A DNA stretch of 45,364 nucleotides from Hirudo medicinalis (Eukaryota; Annelida; Clitellata; Hirudinida; Hirudinidae), in the NCBI GenBank assembly GCA_011800805.1, contig MPNW01000143.1, forward strand, positions 1 through 45,364, in the 5' to 3' direction. Made by a program: the position numbers and the translations under genes. Shown piece after piece: positions 1 to 12,267 of the stretch (positions within the stretch are counted from its first letter, which is position 1; each line of letters starts with the position of its first letter). The notes under the pieces are model-generated. The model worked only from the letters and a program-made list of their open reading frames with translations, was not told the DNA's origin and made no database searches.

Positions 1-84
<84 letters not shown>

Positions 85-130
85 CGACGACGAGGACGAC
101 GTTGTTGTTGACGATGATGATGGTGGTGGT
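1..130. repeat. (GAT)n microsatellite
   Basis: Nearly pure GAT/ATG trinucleotide array to about 84, followed by degenerate GAC/GTT/GGT triplets. It is truncated by the window edge. Although it could read as an acidic tract, no open coding context flanks it, so it is called a simple repeat. Confidence 0.9.
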
Positions 131-770
131 GCTATTGACGACGATGTGGGAGGCTACGATGCAGGGAGTTATATACGGATAATTTCATTCGAATTAATCT
201 GCAAATAAAACCGAAAGTATTTTTTGTATATTTATAGCGACTTATTGAGGCCTCATTATATGCTATTGCAATTGCTAATGAAACAAGTTCATGCTCCACT
301 GAAAAGGATCAACATTCCTCAGATCCGATAAGACGTTTATTTTGGAGATAAAGCCTCGTGGACTTCATAAAAAGTAATTGCATCTTCACCGTTCCTTCAA
401 ATGATTTTCAAATATGTAGAAAATAAATAGAGGCAGACTCTGTTAAGCAAAATTAAAATAAAATAAAACAAAACTAAATCAAAAGAGATATACGCTTGTA
501 AAATCTAGGATCGATTTTCTGCTTTCGAAATGACATCTGATGAAGTCTATTTGGTAGAATTTGTGCAGTTCAGCGTTTGTCTATTTTTATCACGATATGT
601 TTTTTTAACATTTTTTATTGTTGTTTTGCGTGATATTTCCATTTCTCCTGGTCATTATAAGACGAATTATTTAAAAGCTCAATTTACGATAAAATAAATA
701 TCGAGTTAAAGTTTTAAATTTATTTTGAATCTTGATAGATTTTAGATATCTTCTCTAAAACGAATCTTTC
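131..770. other. Intergenic, nothing recognised
   Basis: AT-rich sequence with no convincing open frame, splice pattern or repeat apart from the flanking microsatellite and LTR element. Confidence 0.6.
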
Positions 771-963
771 TTTTACGTAGTTAGGACATCCCTGGCCGCC
801 ATTTTGCGAGTGGCTTTTCTTGTTTACATTGCGCTCGAGATTGTTTTTGGTTCTGGTACGTACAACACCTGAGAATTTCTGCCGTTTATTTGTTTCCGTG
901 AATAAAGTTCTTTTAGTTGGTCGCTATGGGAATTTCAGCTTTAATCGATCCAACGACATAACA
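771..963 (+). repeat. 5' LTR of Ty3/gypsy element
   Basis: 193 bp, ending CGACATAACA, matched along its length to 3064-3254. It differs by scattered substitutions and an extra segment of roughly 10 bp near 920. It contains AATAAAG near 901, a plausible R-region poly(A) signal that is also kept in the 3' copy. Confidence 0.9.
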
Positions 964-965
964 AG

Positions 966-980
966 TGGCGCAGTCGACAA
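966..980 (+). other. Primer-binding site of the LTR element
   Basis: TGGCGCAGTCGAC starts two bases after the 5' LTR end. The TGG start pairs with the CCA end of a tRNA, as expected for a minus-strand primer site. The tRNA species was not assigned. Confidence 0.7.
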
Positions 981-1019
981 TAGTACAAATTCGACTTTAC
1001 ACAACTGGTTCAGATTATT

Positions 1020-1545
1020 GGCACTTCAATTCAATATGGCGGATGAAATAGAAAACATTGTGCGTTTTCTGAAGTTAAGGCTAAACATGATGAAGAACAA
1101 AACGCCAGAATGGAAATTTTGCGGGCGATACTGATACAGTCAACGCTCTACCATAACTGGAGGCGTTCTCACCAGAAAAGGAATTGTTCAATGAACCGAC
1201 TTTTGCTAGGGCAGTGGAGATAGCCAGTGACATTGAAGGAGCAGTCACTGTTGCTAAGGGTACTGTGTCCCATCCAGTTACAGGAACAATACATACAGTT
1301 AACTACAAACGAGAACAAGTGTCTCAAACGAGGAGAAAGGACAGAACCTTTTCTAAAGAAAACAATTCAGACAAAAGACCCAGTTTGTTCAATGGACCCA
1401 AAACAATAAATACAAATTCTACAAATAAACCATGACAGTTGCTACAGATGTGGCATTACCGAACATTGGGCAGAAATGTGTCCCAAGAAAGGTGTTGTGT
1501 GAAATTTTTGTGGCCACATTGAAAAAGTTTGTTTCAAAAAGAAAA
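1020..1545 (+). pseudogene. Ty3/gypsy gag remnant with CCHC zinc knuckle
   Basis: A start-like MADEIE segment (1036) and a piece with EPTFARAVEIASDIE (about 1192) resemble Ty3/gypsy Gag. A zinc knuckle CYRCGITEHWAEMC follows at 1440-1481. A second knuckle begins at about 1510, but its first Cys codon has become TGA. The reading frame shifts at least once. Gag would package element RNA; this copy is broken. Confidence 0.75.
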
Positions 1546-1599
1546 CAAGAAATAGTATACAAATTATTAAGAGAATGCATGATAATGATTCACTAATAC

Positions 1600-3050
1600 A
1601 AAAACTCCAGTTTAAAGAGAATTGTCTTGAATTCGGATTGGACAATGGTACACGTGACAGTTTTATTTCAAGTTCATCTTGGTCAGAGTTGGGCTGTCCA
1701 AAACTTCAGTAAAATTCTACAGAATTCAGGTCAGCTACAGGAAATATTGTGCCAACTTATGGTTCATTTAGTGCTGAAGTAGCAATTCCAGATATAGAAA
1801 AGAGGCTTGAAATGTTCAATGTGACTCCAAAACACTTAAATCTGCTTGGAAGAGTTGTCATGTTAATGTTAAAAGTAGATTTAAATAAGAAACTGCAGGA
1901 AGTACAGAGAATACATACCATTCAAACTGAAAATTATCATTCAAAAAACATCCAACAAAAGTGAGATGATCTCTGTGAGAAATTTGAGGACTTGTTTCAA
2001 CAAGGTAGCATGAAAGATTATTAATTTGATATTAAATTCAAAACTAATGCAGTGCCTGTGTTCATCAATACAGTTACATAATAGAATACAGGGAAACTGC
2101 CGATCATGGTAACGCGGATGCGTTCTCCTTCGGCGATGATAAAAGATTCGCTGAAGTCGAGAAGGAATTGGAATTTTCAAATGTTCGCACGATTGTGCCA
2201 ACAACTGACACATACATATCCAGATTCTGTGCAGAAGAGTCAACAAAGAACTTAATAATCACACATCCAATTCCGGATGAACCATGGAGCAGATTACATG
2301 TGGACCATGCAATCACTTTTCTCAGAACTAATTGGCTGATTGAGGTAGATGCGTACTCCAGGTACCCTTGCGTGCACCCAACTTCAGGCATCACTGAGTT
2401 TCTGCAAAGCTACCATTGAATTACTAGAACGGAATTTCGTTCATTTCGGATATCTGCATTCCCTAGTTCGCATTCGAATAATGCTCAGACATTCATAAGT
2501 TTTTGAAGGAACGAGGAATGCAATATTTCAACTAGTCCACACTACTGCCTATGATGGCCTTTCATGAATTCTTAATCCAGTACCGAAGAACTTCGATTGC
2601 AACGAGTATCACCAAGTCAATTACTAAATGGACGAAAAATAAGGTCAAAGATTGACATTCTGCATCCATCGTTTGTGCAACAAACAAGATAATATCAATT
2701 CACGGTTGGATTGCCGTGTTACGTGAAATACTTCGGACCACATAGAGATAGACTACCAAAGTGGATTCATGTTATCATCCATAAAGTTCTTGGTTCAAGG
2801 CTCTTCCTTGTAAAGTCCTTGATACAAGGCTATTCGTGGGTGCGACACATCGACCAAATAAGCCCAAGATACGGAGTAGAACGAGATGCCGGTCCTGGAG
2901 AGCAGACATTTTTATAGCCGTCCATGAAAATGAAACCAAAGTGCAAGAGACCAAGATCAGCGAAAGAATCGAGACCAGGAACTCAATTCCTAAATCCGAC
3001 GATCAGAGGGATCAGAAGGAATTCTCAAAAAGTTTGCCCGACAACTTTTA
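1600..3050 (+). pseudogene. Ty3/gypsy pol remnant (protease end, RT start, RNase H end, integrase)
   Basis: The stretch at 1749-1915 has the LNLLGR motif typical of the end of a retropepsin in this clade. At 1978-2085 the phrase IKFKTNAVPVF matches the first part of the RT. At 2086-2120 the text changes to YRETADHGNADAFS, the end of RNase H, so the RT catalytic core is deleted. At 2168-2400 an integrase core is visible (PWSRLHVDHA, then VDAYSRYPC). Later parts carry several stops. The 3' end near 2836-2900 resembles the C-terminal tail of such integrases. The copy is not functional. Confidence 0.8.
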
Positions 3051-3053
3051 GCT

Positions 3054-3063
3054 AAGGGGGAGG
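3054..3063 (+). other. Polypurine tract of the LTR element
   Basis: AAGGGGGAGG lies directly before the TGTTACG start of the 3' LTR, the position and composition of a plus-strand primer tract. Confidence 0.8.
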
Positions 3064-3254
3064 TGTTACGTAGTTAGGACATCCCTGGCCGCCATAATGC
3101 GAGTGGCTTGTCTAGTTTACATTGCATTTAGATTGAGTTTGTTCTGGGTTCCGGTACGTATAACACCTAAGAATTTCTGCAGTTTATTTGTTTCCTTGAA
3201 TAAAGTTCTTTTAGTTACGGGAATTTCAGCTTTATTCGATCCAACGACATAAAA
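3064..3254 (+). repeat. 3' LTR of Ty3/gypsy element
   Basis: 191 bp direct repeat of 771-963, starting TGTTACGTAG and ending CATAAAA where the 5' copy has CATAACA. It includes the AATAAAG signal. Confidence 0.9.
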
Positions 3255-5334
3255 CTTTTTTTGATCTTTCGAAATTCGCTATATGCGAGGTCATAAAGTG
3301 CTTTAATTTTACCTTGATGTCGAAACAATTTATTTTATTTTCTCGATTTGAAGTAAGCCACAATACGATTGCAATGCAGGGACCACTCAATGTTATCCTC
3401 CTAGCATAAAGGCCTGCAATTTCATTGGTTGAATTGGAATCTCAGAACTAGTGTAAACAGCAAGGAATAAACAAAATGTGAATCAATTCATTAAAAATTA
3501 TCACTAAAACCATGACATCGTAGTCATTTATCGAAAAAGTTTTGTCAAAATATGAGCAAAGCGATTACAAAGATTTCTAAAACTTCCAGGTCCTAATGAG
3601 GAATGTATTTTTTTATTAATGTGATTAATAATGCGTTATGACCAATATACTGTTCTTTTATGAATACAGCATCATCATCATCATCACTGCCTTTACTATC
3701 ATCATCATCATTTGCAGCAGCATCATGCCGAAGTTTAAAGATAAACTTAAGGAAGGAGTTCTTGATTGAGTAAAGCTTTTCAACTTCCAACAACATCAAC
3801 CATATCTGATCATCATCAGCAACAAAATGTTGAAGCATTTTCGTCGTGGACGTCCACAATGTAGTGTCACCAACGATGATTTGTACGCGCTATCTTTTGT
3901 TGAATCATCTGTTGAATATTTCGAGTAGGTTTATTAAATGCTTTAAACATTTTAAATATAAATATAAATTATTTGAATTGGAAATCATGTCGGAATTCTT
4001 AATTGCCGACGACATTGAAGTTATAAATTAGTCTGACAACAACAATATCAGAAACAACAACAACAATATGAGATTGCTAAAGACAACGATCACCATCAGT
4101 AGCAGTTCATTAGCATCTCCATTATTGGAGAGTAATTCATCAAAAAGGTTGTTCTCTGAAAAGCAGTAAACTTCGCTAACAAACGAAACCTGGACATCCC
4201 CTGGAGTTGTATGGAGACAGGCAGTCAGACAGCCACGAAGGAGTGCTAGGTTTGAGATTTTTATGGAAAAACCACTTTTAACGACGAGATGTATATCGGA
4301 GGAAGTGGAAGTTTTCCGAGGTCCCAAGCCTCGCATACATCCGACGTGAGAGCATAATTCTTCAATCAGCTTTTCGTGAAACACGACTCAAGATTAGGAG
4401 CGGATATTTCCTATTATTTGATTTACGCTCAGAAGGACCGACCATCTTTGGCTATTGATTGCATGGTAATAATAGCATCAATAATAATGAATAGCAACAA
4501 TAATAATAATTATAATATTGCGTAATATTATGTTACATTATTATTTTAAAAATTATTTATTAATACTATTAAGAAGAAGAAAAATTAGTAAAAACAAAGA
4601 AGCCTTCCTTCAATGCAAAATAAATTCATAAATATGCCTCAAATAAAAATAATTGATCGGATTATCTTTTACTTATCATTAATATTCATCATGTACTCTC
4701 TAAATTATTGAGCATTATTACTAATAAGAATTATTAATAAAAAGTATTATTAAGTAGTATTAACTTAAATAAAGCAAATTAAGCTAAAATAATTTTCACT
4801 TCTGAACCCGTTCACATTCATTTCATTCCAGCTGACAAAACATGTTGGAGATGGAGTGATGGATTGGATGAAGGTCAGAATTCAGGCCCCTTTTAAAAGC
4901 CACGTTTTATTGTTGCGATGTTTTATTTGGAACCTAACAAAACCGATTCAGACATTTATTTACCTTCTGTACTTTAAGACATGAATTTAATGTTTAATAA
5001 AAATAAATTTATTTTTAAATGCATACGAAGTGTTAGAAGTCAAACATTAAGATTTGGTTAAAATTTATTATTTTAATTTATCGCTACTATTATTTTACAG
5101 TATTAACGAAAATATCTTGTAATTATTATAGGTTCGAAACACCTTTCAATAATTTAAGACCAAAATTAATTTTTAAAATTATTGACTTTCATCCCAAATT
5201 ATTGCTTGTTTCTGAGTTCTTAGTTCAGAAATTGGTTTCACTGCGACAATCTCATCATGAAATTGAAACGCGTGAGCGCTAAAGATTGAAATGGCAAGGA
5301 ATTGCGGAATGCAGAAAATGTACTTCTAAGTTAT
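3255..5334. other. Gene-poor AT-rich stretch
   Basis: Holds short CAT/ATC triplet runs near 3668-3720 and a 118-codon minus-strand frame at 4028-4384 that I do not recognise and that ends in a leucine-rich stretch read from low-complexity ATT/AAC sequence. From 4480 to 5200 it is almost all A/T. No gene is supported. Confidence 0.5.
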
Positions 5335-5632
5335 TATTATATTATATTATATTATATTGTATTGTATTGTATTGTATTGTATTGTATTGTATTGTATTGT
5401 ATTGTATTGTATTGTATTGTATTGTATTGTATTGTATTGTATTGTATTGTATTGTATTGTANTTGCATTGCATTGCATTGCATTGCATTGCATTGCATTG
5501 CATTGCATTGCATTGCATTGCATTGCATTGCATTGCATTGCATTGCATTGCATTGCATTGCATTGCATTGCATTGCATTGCATTGCATTACATTGCATTA
5601 CATTACATTACATTATATTATATTATATTATA
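5335..5632. repeat. Evolving pentanucleotide satellite (ATTAT/ATTGT/ATTGC/ATTAC)
   Basis: About 60 units of 5 bp. The order is ATTAT, then a long ATTGT block (about 5356-5460), one N at 5462, a long ATTGC block (5464-5590), a few ATTAC units and finally ATTAT again. The edge units match each other and the inner blocks differ by one or two transitions, so the array is roughly symmetric. Long open frames in every phase are artefacts of the repeat. Confidence 0.95.
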
Positions 5633-5639
5633 TAATTAT

Positions 5640-6705
5640 CTATCCGTAGAGTTGATGTGGAACTCAGTTATAAATATGAAATGGTTTCAAACACGGTGTG
5701 GCGCATCAATTGTCTTATCTTTGCTATGGAATGTCAAATGCGTCCGTCCTTAACAGAGTGATGTTAATTGCAGTTTTATTCAAAATAAAATAATTTTTGG
5801 ATCTAAAATGTATTCCTCCCTTCAGAAATAAATAAATATAAATTAATGACATTGTTAGTATATGAGTATATATAATATGTTTTTGATTATTATGATTATG
5901 ATGATGAAGATGGTGGTGACATGATTATGATTGCATATAATATGTTTATACTGTAAAAATAATCATATCGAATATTATTTTTTTTGAAAGAATTGAAATT
6001 AAATTTTAAGAATAAATTAATTGAAAACTCATGTCACAAAAATCGCGTTTCTAAAAAATATCAAGTTGACGAAGAATAACAAGATTACTTGCACAATAAT
6101 AAAATAAATAAATTATGGAGAACATTATAGAGCTCAAAAAATAAAAAAAACTAATTTGAAACTAAGTTCTGTGATGAGATCAAATCCGTGAAATCAAAAG
6201 ATGCTGCTGAAAATGGCGTCAGTGGATCAGTTGCCCTCAACAAGGATTGATTCGTTAAATTATTGAGGCTCTGCAACTAATACCCAGAAATGGAGTCTGA
6301 TTCACTCGAGAAATTATGAATGACAATCAAGATAATGACTGGAAGAGAAGGCGGAGGTGGAGAATAAATATAGATGGAAGGAAGAAGGAAGCAGGAAGAT
6401 CTCATCAAATTGGAAATCTGCGTTCTCGAAATATCAGAATGTTTAGTATCACGTGGTATTACTGCAATTTACAATGGTAATGATAATAACAAAATAATAA
6501 TAATAGTAATATTTTGAGTTGTTTAACTTATTACGTAATAAACTTATTTATTAATTAAACATATTAAATATACTTGCGTGAATAAGTTGTATTTAATTAT
6601 AATTCGATGATAAATCGTATTTAAAAGACTGTTAACAACAATTGCGATCTCGATTTTGTTGTTTATACCTTTGAAACATCCCTCGGATGTTTTAAAACAA
6701 AAGTT
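5640..6705. other. Intergenic, nothing recognised
   Basis: AT-rich, with a small GAT-rich patch near 5895-5925 and ATA runs. No coding or RNA feature is supported. Confidence 0.5.
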
Positions 6706-6850
6706 ATGCGATACCGAGAAGTGCGGAAAAGGCCAGTTGTGAATTAATGATTGCGGCCGAACTTCTCGGTTCTTATTTATGTGAAAGTTGTTTGAAAGCA
6801 AACGAGGATTGCCTGAAGAAATTTGCAGACGAACTTGCAAAGGATTAAAA
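6706..6850 (+). pseudogene. LINE ORF1 N-terminal fragment (copy 1)
   Basis: With frame repair near the start, 6706-6845 reads as a segment with IAAELLGSYLCESCL, then NEDCLKKFADELA. This is plainly homologous to the minus-strand ORF1 at 13140-14025, which has IAAELLCFHLCESCL and NEDCLKKFADEIA. The Cys pattern (L-C-E-S-C-L and a later D-C-L) suggests a small metal-binding or PHD-like N-terminal region as in some L1/CR1-like ORF1 proteins; that is inference. Homology ends at about 6850, after which the frame stops. Confidence 0.65.
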
Positions 6851-8070
6851 AGAATAGTTGAAAAATAAAACCCTAACTGAGGATGCTGATAGAATTTTTC
6901 AAAGATTTTGTTTGGTTAATCAGACACTTTATATTAAGATAACGCGTCGCCTACAAAAGGCATCGATAAAAGTCAAAATACAAAAATCACTGCATTCTAT
7001 TTCGAGAGTGCCATTGAAAACTAGCCAACGTCTATGTATTTTTAAGATTCACTTGATACCCGGTCTTGTCCATTTGCTTAAGTTCGAGAGTGTTCTCCCT
7101 GGCTTCTTCTGATATCGGATTCCGAAGAGAAATAAGACCTTCCAAAGAATAAAAAAGTTTAGTGCTGAAACGGAATTTTGTCAGATACCAGTCATGAAAA
7201 GGACAACTGCATGACAGAAGTTCTTAGAGTTGCAGTAACGAAGGAGTTCAGGAAATTCTGGGCGGCCAAAGCCAAGGAACCAAATACTTTAGAGTCCCAG
7301 TAAGACTGTCAATAGATATGAATTAAGGTTGTTCTCCAGAGGCATAAGAATGAGTGAGTGGAGTGTGAGTGGTCAAAGCTAATATGCCTTCCAACCAATA
7401 CATCAAACCGAGATCCGCAAAATATAAACTAATAAAAACCGGTAGAAGCCAAGAATTGTAATGAAGGATGTTGCTCCTTTGAATCCTAAGAACACATGAT
7501 CCAACAATGCCCAAGGACCGACCGATCGCGAGCAGAAATTGAAAGAAAAAGGCTGCTCAACAAAAACAGAACCCCGCATTCCAACAAACTTGAGTCTCAG
7601 GATGCCTGAACTGAGTCCATGGACGAGGGAAAGTTATTTGGCTTGCGACATCGCAGTTTGTCGACCTTCATGAGGAGCACGAGAGGAAAATCATGAAATA
7701 CGACATCACAGACGTACACGCAAGGATGCCATGGAAGGCAACAATGAAGAATATCACCGGTCCAGTTTCAGTTGTAACGGCCTTTGTTTGCAATTTAAGA
7801 ATTGAGTGATGGCGGAAAGTTCCAAAAGAATTTGGAGATGATCTGTTTTAACGGGTAAGTGCTTGATGAACATCGTTACTGGAGCAACGTGCTTATAGAA
7901 TCTGGAGAGCCTTCAAACGCAACAGAAGGAAACTGCAAACATTGAAATTTTCTTTCAATCTAACTCTGGTTGTTATTAATATCTGTTTTTTGAACTTATT
8001 GTCTTCATTTTATCCAGTGTCCAGTGTCTTCGTGTTATATTGGACCTTGATTGAGGACATTAAATAACTG
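6851..8070. other. Unrecognised, possibly decayed repeat
   Basis: Higher GC than its flanks between about 7150 and 7800 and frames broken by many stops on the + strand, the usual look of an old mobile element. It may continue the LINE fragment upstream, but no family motif could be read. Confidence 0.35.
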
Positions 8071-8149
8071 GTGGCAGTTTTTAGAGAGTTTTTAGGTATG
8101 TTTATGTGTATATGTACAATATTTTTGTGGGACCAAGAAAAAAATTATA

Positions 8150-8283
8150 ATAATAAAAAAAAACAAAAAAAACACAACAACAATAACAACAACAACAACA
8201 ACAACAATAACATCATCAACAACAACAACAACAACAATAACAACAACAATAATAATAATAATAATAATAATAACAATAATAGG
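8150..8283. repeat. (AAC)n/(AAT)n microsatellite
   Basis: Poly-A-rich start, then AAC triplets changing to AAT triplets. It reads as poly-Asn or poly-Val/Ile in different frames, all low complexity. Confidence 0.9.
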
Positions 8284-8724
8284 AACGACATTTGATTTAT
8301 TCCACATTTTATAGCGATTAATTACATGAGTTACATTAATAAAATAATAAATTTTTGTATTTTTCTAATAAAATTACACCTCATAATTTTAAATTTTGGA
8401 ATGAAATAAATTTTAATTTTGCGTTGAAAATTGTTGAATGACAAAAAGGGAAGAGAGATTGAGGAAATGTAGTGAATAGCGCATTCAACTGACTGAAGCA
8501 TTGATGCTTCATGTGCATTGAAGTGATGCGTGGAACGGATGCATTGTGTCTCAAGTTTCCTGACTCCAGAGGAAGCAAACACAAAAAGCTGCAGAAGACG
8601 AACCTTTTAAAGGAAAAGCACTTCCTATCACTTCAACCCCACCATCATCATCATCATCACAGTCGTCGCCGTCATCATCATCATCATTCATCTGCTCTTT
8701 TATCTTTTCCAGCCAAGCCTGAAG

Positions 8725-10915
8725 GACGGATCAGTGAAATCCTTCAGTTACTTCATCTATAATAATTGCGTCGAGAGGTTTGGGGTCGTTTCTGCCAAAC
8801 GTCCGCCGAAGTTACAGGACTCTAGGCGACATCGCGAACTCAGATGTCTCAATGGCGAGAAGAAAGCGCATCGTCAGCGGTGGGAAGTGGCTAAAGAAGA
8901 CGAGAGAGAAGGACTCTCCGTCCTATATGAGGACGTGAAGACTGGTGAGGAACTTGCGCAGCGCTGAAAGAGTGAGACAGGATAAATAAGAGAAGAGGAG
9001 AGCCTTCTTTAGCGATCCGCACAGATACGGGAGATCGCTACTCGATCCGCCGAATTCGGGTGAGATTTCCTTAGAGCAAGACAAGTTGGATGAACACTTA
9101 CTCAAAACCTACAGTGACGCCCTCTGCCATGAGTCTCTACATGAAAGCTTGGACATCCCAGCGGTACCGCTGCGGTAATAATTTATTGACGTCCTCAGCC
9201 TAGCTTGATGAATAGGACAGCAACGGTACCGCTGCCGGCCAGACCCTTTTGCTTGGCGTCTCCTTCGTTCGAGGAAGTGAGAGCTGTAAAGAAAGCAGGA
9301 AACCGTTCAGCGCCAGGACATAACTGAGTTCCCTATCTCCTGCACAAGAGATGCCCCAAAACATTGTACATGCTGCATTCCCTTGTTCAGATGCCTTAGT
9401 CTTTCGCCACGGTTGGTGATGAGTGGAAGAAGGCAGAGGGCATCTGTCACGTCTCTGCCTTTTTTGAGCACGTAACGGTCCCAGCAATGTTGTCACCACC
9501 TATTTCTATTAAACGATTCGAGAACGACTGCTTTATTAAGAACCGAATGACTTAACGACTTAAGACCCAAATCAATCGAATTTTATATGAAATAGCTTTA
9601 ATAGAACAAATGTTAGAAATGACGGTCTGCCCGAGTCAAAATTTCTTATTCGTTTCGTTCGTTGTCCTCTATTTATGCGTGAGAAACCAACCCTGAGAAA
9701 ATGTCCGGATGGGTGTTCCCACCCACCGTGATAGCATCTATACTCCAAAGGAGAAAGACTCCAGGGATCTGAATCAATTCAGACTCACATCGCTGCTGAA
9801 TGCAGAGGGGAAAGTTTTTTTCTCCTACATCTGCGTCGAGACTCATAGAATTCGTGATGTCTAACCACTAAGTGGACATATCAGTCCAAAGGGTTCCGTT
9901 CCGTTGTACCCGGTTGCATCGAGCTTACCTTGATGATTTGGGGAGCTATACAAATAGCTATACAAATACAAGTCGTATAGTTGGAGCTAGCGAACGCACT
10001 TCTATGGGTCGGTGCCATACCAGCTCCTATGGCCTTTGGAGGCCCATCGCATGCCAAGGATGCCTGTTATTCACATCCTTCAGAAATACTTTAGCGAGTT
10101 CATGATGTTGTTTTCCACCAAGATGTACATTACAAGGTGGGTTCTTCTGGAGATTGGGATAGATGCACGATTTCGACTTCCCTGTTCATACTGGCGATGC
10201 AGATCCTATTGAAGGCAGCTGGGTCCAATATCCCTGAGGCGCACGTTGGTAAAGGTTTCACATGCCTCCAACAAAGGTATTCATGGGTGACTGTAACCTG
10301 ATCATGAACAGGAAGCAGGTTGTTCAAAAACCCATGGACAAATTGGACATCCTACTAGGATGGTGTCGAATGGCTTTCAAGCCTGCGAAATCCAGGAATC
10401 TCGATTTGGTCAGGGAGAAAATTCACAGGAACGTATGGCGGGACAGCGAATCCCCACAGTGTCCGAGGAACCGGTGAAAAGTCTTGAAATAGTTTAAGAC
10501 GAATCTCTCATCGACAAGAGTATATGAAGGACACCATATTCCAACAAACCATCAAGGAACTGCAAGCGATCGAAGCGGTGCCGATGCAGGAGCGCTTTAA
10601 AGTGTGGCTGCTCCAGTTCCAAGAACAGACCGATCGAGGTCTGCGCAAGGGGCGTAGTCGGCAGACTTTCCTCACTAAGGTTGGATTGTCTAGCCGAGAA
10701 AGAACAAAGGCTATGATATGGATGTCTGAGGCTGCAGAAGTCTTCCGAAGCCACTGCAGGAAATCCGGAGAAAGTCGTCGATCTCCGGTGTCAATGATCC
10801 ATAGAAACGACGGGGCCAACTCCTTGGCCGATAGATACGGTATTGTGTGGAGAAATAGGCCGGCCTCGGGTTCGAAAATCACTATCGGCTACCATCCAAA
10901 TGGAGTCGAATAAAA
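8725..10915 (+). mobile_element. Decayed R2/NeSL-like LINE, reverse-transcriptase region
   Basis: Consecutive + strand segments, joined across stops and shifts, follow the order of an R2/NeSL-type non-LTR polymerase. A linker (RFGVVSAKRPPKLQDSRRH, from about 8776) comes first, then DPHRYGRSLLD (9019), DKLDEHLLKTYSDAL (9079), RSAPGH (the SAPGP motif, 9305), WKKAEGI (9424), PKEKDSRDLNQFR (9747) and SLLNAEGKVFF (9790). After these come QLLWPLEAHRMPRMP (10018) and the palm region at 10262-10330, where the usual D-D pair reads FMGDCN. The thumb region follows to about 10640. An insertion with a short repeat interrupts at 9180-9225. Upstream zinc fingers and the 3' endonuclease are not seen. It is inactive. 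Confidence 0.85.
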
Positions 10916-11990
10916 TCCCGCGGCCGAGTCCTGAAAATTTCTATATCCCGACTGTCGCTACAAAGAAAATTTAGGCCCCAGTTGCACACATTAATGATCA
11001 TCGGATGCGGCCCGCCATCCGAAAACATATCATAGAGCCGAAACGTTGGAAGACGTGGGAAACTCCTCTTAGGATTCCTGACGGAGCTCCAAGGCGGAGT
11101 ATTAAGAGTATTAAATTAGTGTTATTTGGTATCAAATTTTTCATTTCTGATTTTCCGGAACTTCCGTTGACCTGATGAATAATGAACAATAATGAACTCT
11201 CTAAAAAATAAAACGCATTTGATTCGTCGGTTGTAATTTATTGTCTGCCAATAAAAACGAAGACTAATAACTCTCTTATAGTAACGACAAAGAGCTTGAT
11301 TCTTTTCAGATTAAAAACGTATTCACAACCATTTTTTTGGAAGTAAACCAAAAAAAAAAATAAAAGGCATAAAAGAACGGAAACATTTTATACGTGGAAT
11401 GAAAGTCCATCAAGCATGGAATGAGGATCTTTTGTGGTTCATTGTCGATGGGCACGTAGTTGCCCAGGGTTGAAGGGAGGAGTTTTTAAGGCCGAATCGT
11501 CTGCTTCTCTTTGGCGCTCAGAGTTCAATGCAATGCTTTTGAATGGTGGATGAAAAATCGGGTAATCAGTCAAATGCGAAACGAAAGGTTGATTTATCAT
11601 CTACCGAAGTTTCGCGGGAAACATGAATTGGAATTTTGTGGGTGAGGATTTGAGCAGCACTGAGATGCTGGAGAGTTTAAAGCTTCTGCGATCATTCCAG
11701 CTTTAGAAGTCGTCTGCGACATCCGATTCTCCTCTGAATTTCTTCCTCACAAAATTCATCGGGCACCTGTCATCGAATAAAGCTTTCATATTTAAAAACT
11801 GCTGCCGGTTTTACGCCCGCGTTTGACCTTTGCCGGAGCAGATGACAAATAAACAACCGATTGGTTCCCTCCGGTGATGACCCCGAATAAATCTCCCGTC
11901 AATGACACGATTGTATTATGTCGGAGAATTGTATCGCACAGGTGATTGCATTATACAGGTGATCGTGTTATTTAGGGCTTGCATAACGTT
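10916..11990. other. Intergenic, nothing recognised
   Basis: No coding, RNA or repeat structure stands out; a short A-run occurs near 11350. Confidence 0.5.
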
Positions 11991-12019
11991 TGTGTTCATT
12001 CCTTGAGTAGAAAAGAGCA

Positions 12020-12142
12020 CGAACAACAACAGCATCAACGTTCAACAACAACATCATCATCAACAATAGGAACAACAGCTTCAACAACAACATCAACAAC
12101 ATCAACAATAACAACAACAACAACAACAACAACAGCACTCCC
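12020..12142. repeat. (CAA/TCA)n microsatellite
   Basis: CAACAA and CATCAACAA triplets. This explains the long Thr/Ser-rich and Leu-rich frames on the two strands. Confidence 0.9.
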
Positions 12143-12267
12143 AATAAGAGGTAATGACCCGGAAGTGATGTCAACTTTTGACGTTGCGAAAAAAATGTTC
12201 TGCCGACGTCTCGTTCATCTCCGCGCCGTCGTTACCATGGTAGCGATATTCATGATGATGACGACTG

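Larger units (their letters stand above)
771..3254 (+). mobile_element. Degenerate Ty3/gypsy LTR retrotransposon, internally deleted
   Basis: Two direct repeats of about 190 bp (771-963 and 3064-3254) flank a primer-binding site, gag remnants, pol remnants and a polypurine tract, in the order of a Ty3/gypsy element. The 3' LTR begins TGTTACGTAG; the 5' LTR has T in place of that G. The flanks CTTTC (766-770) and CTTTT (3255-3259) are a 4-of-5 target-site duplication. Reading + strand frames with many stops and shifts, gag zinc knuckle, the end of an aspartic protease, the start of reverse transcriptase, the end of RNase H and an integrase core appear in that order. The RT core is missing: RT start (about 1978-2085) runs straight into an RNase H end (about 2086-2120). 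The element is only 2.5 kb, against roughly 5 kb usual for the group, and cannot be autonomous. Confidence 0.9.

Noticed and set aside
5286..5753. Long open frames in all phases over the pentanucleotide array
   Set aside because: Direct consequence of a stop-free 5-bp repeat; no biological coding signal.
8071..8307. Poly-Asn and poly-Val/Ile frames
   Set aside because: Triplet microsatellite without start context, splice sites or domain.
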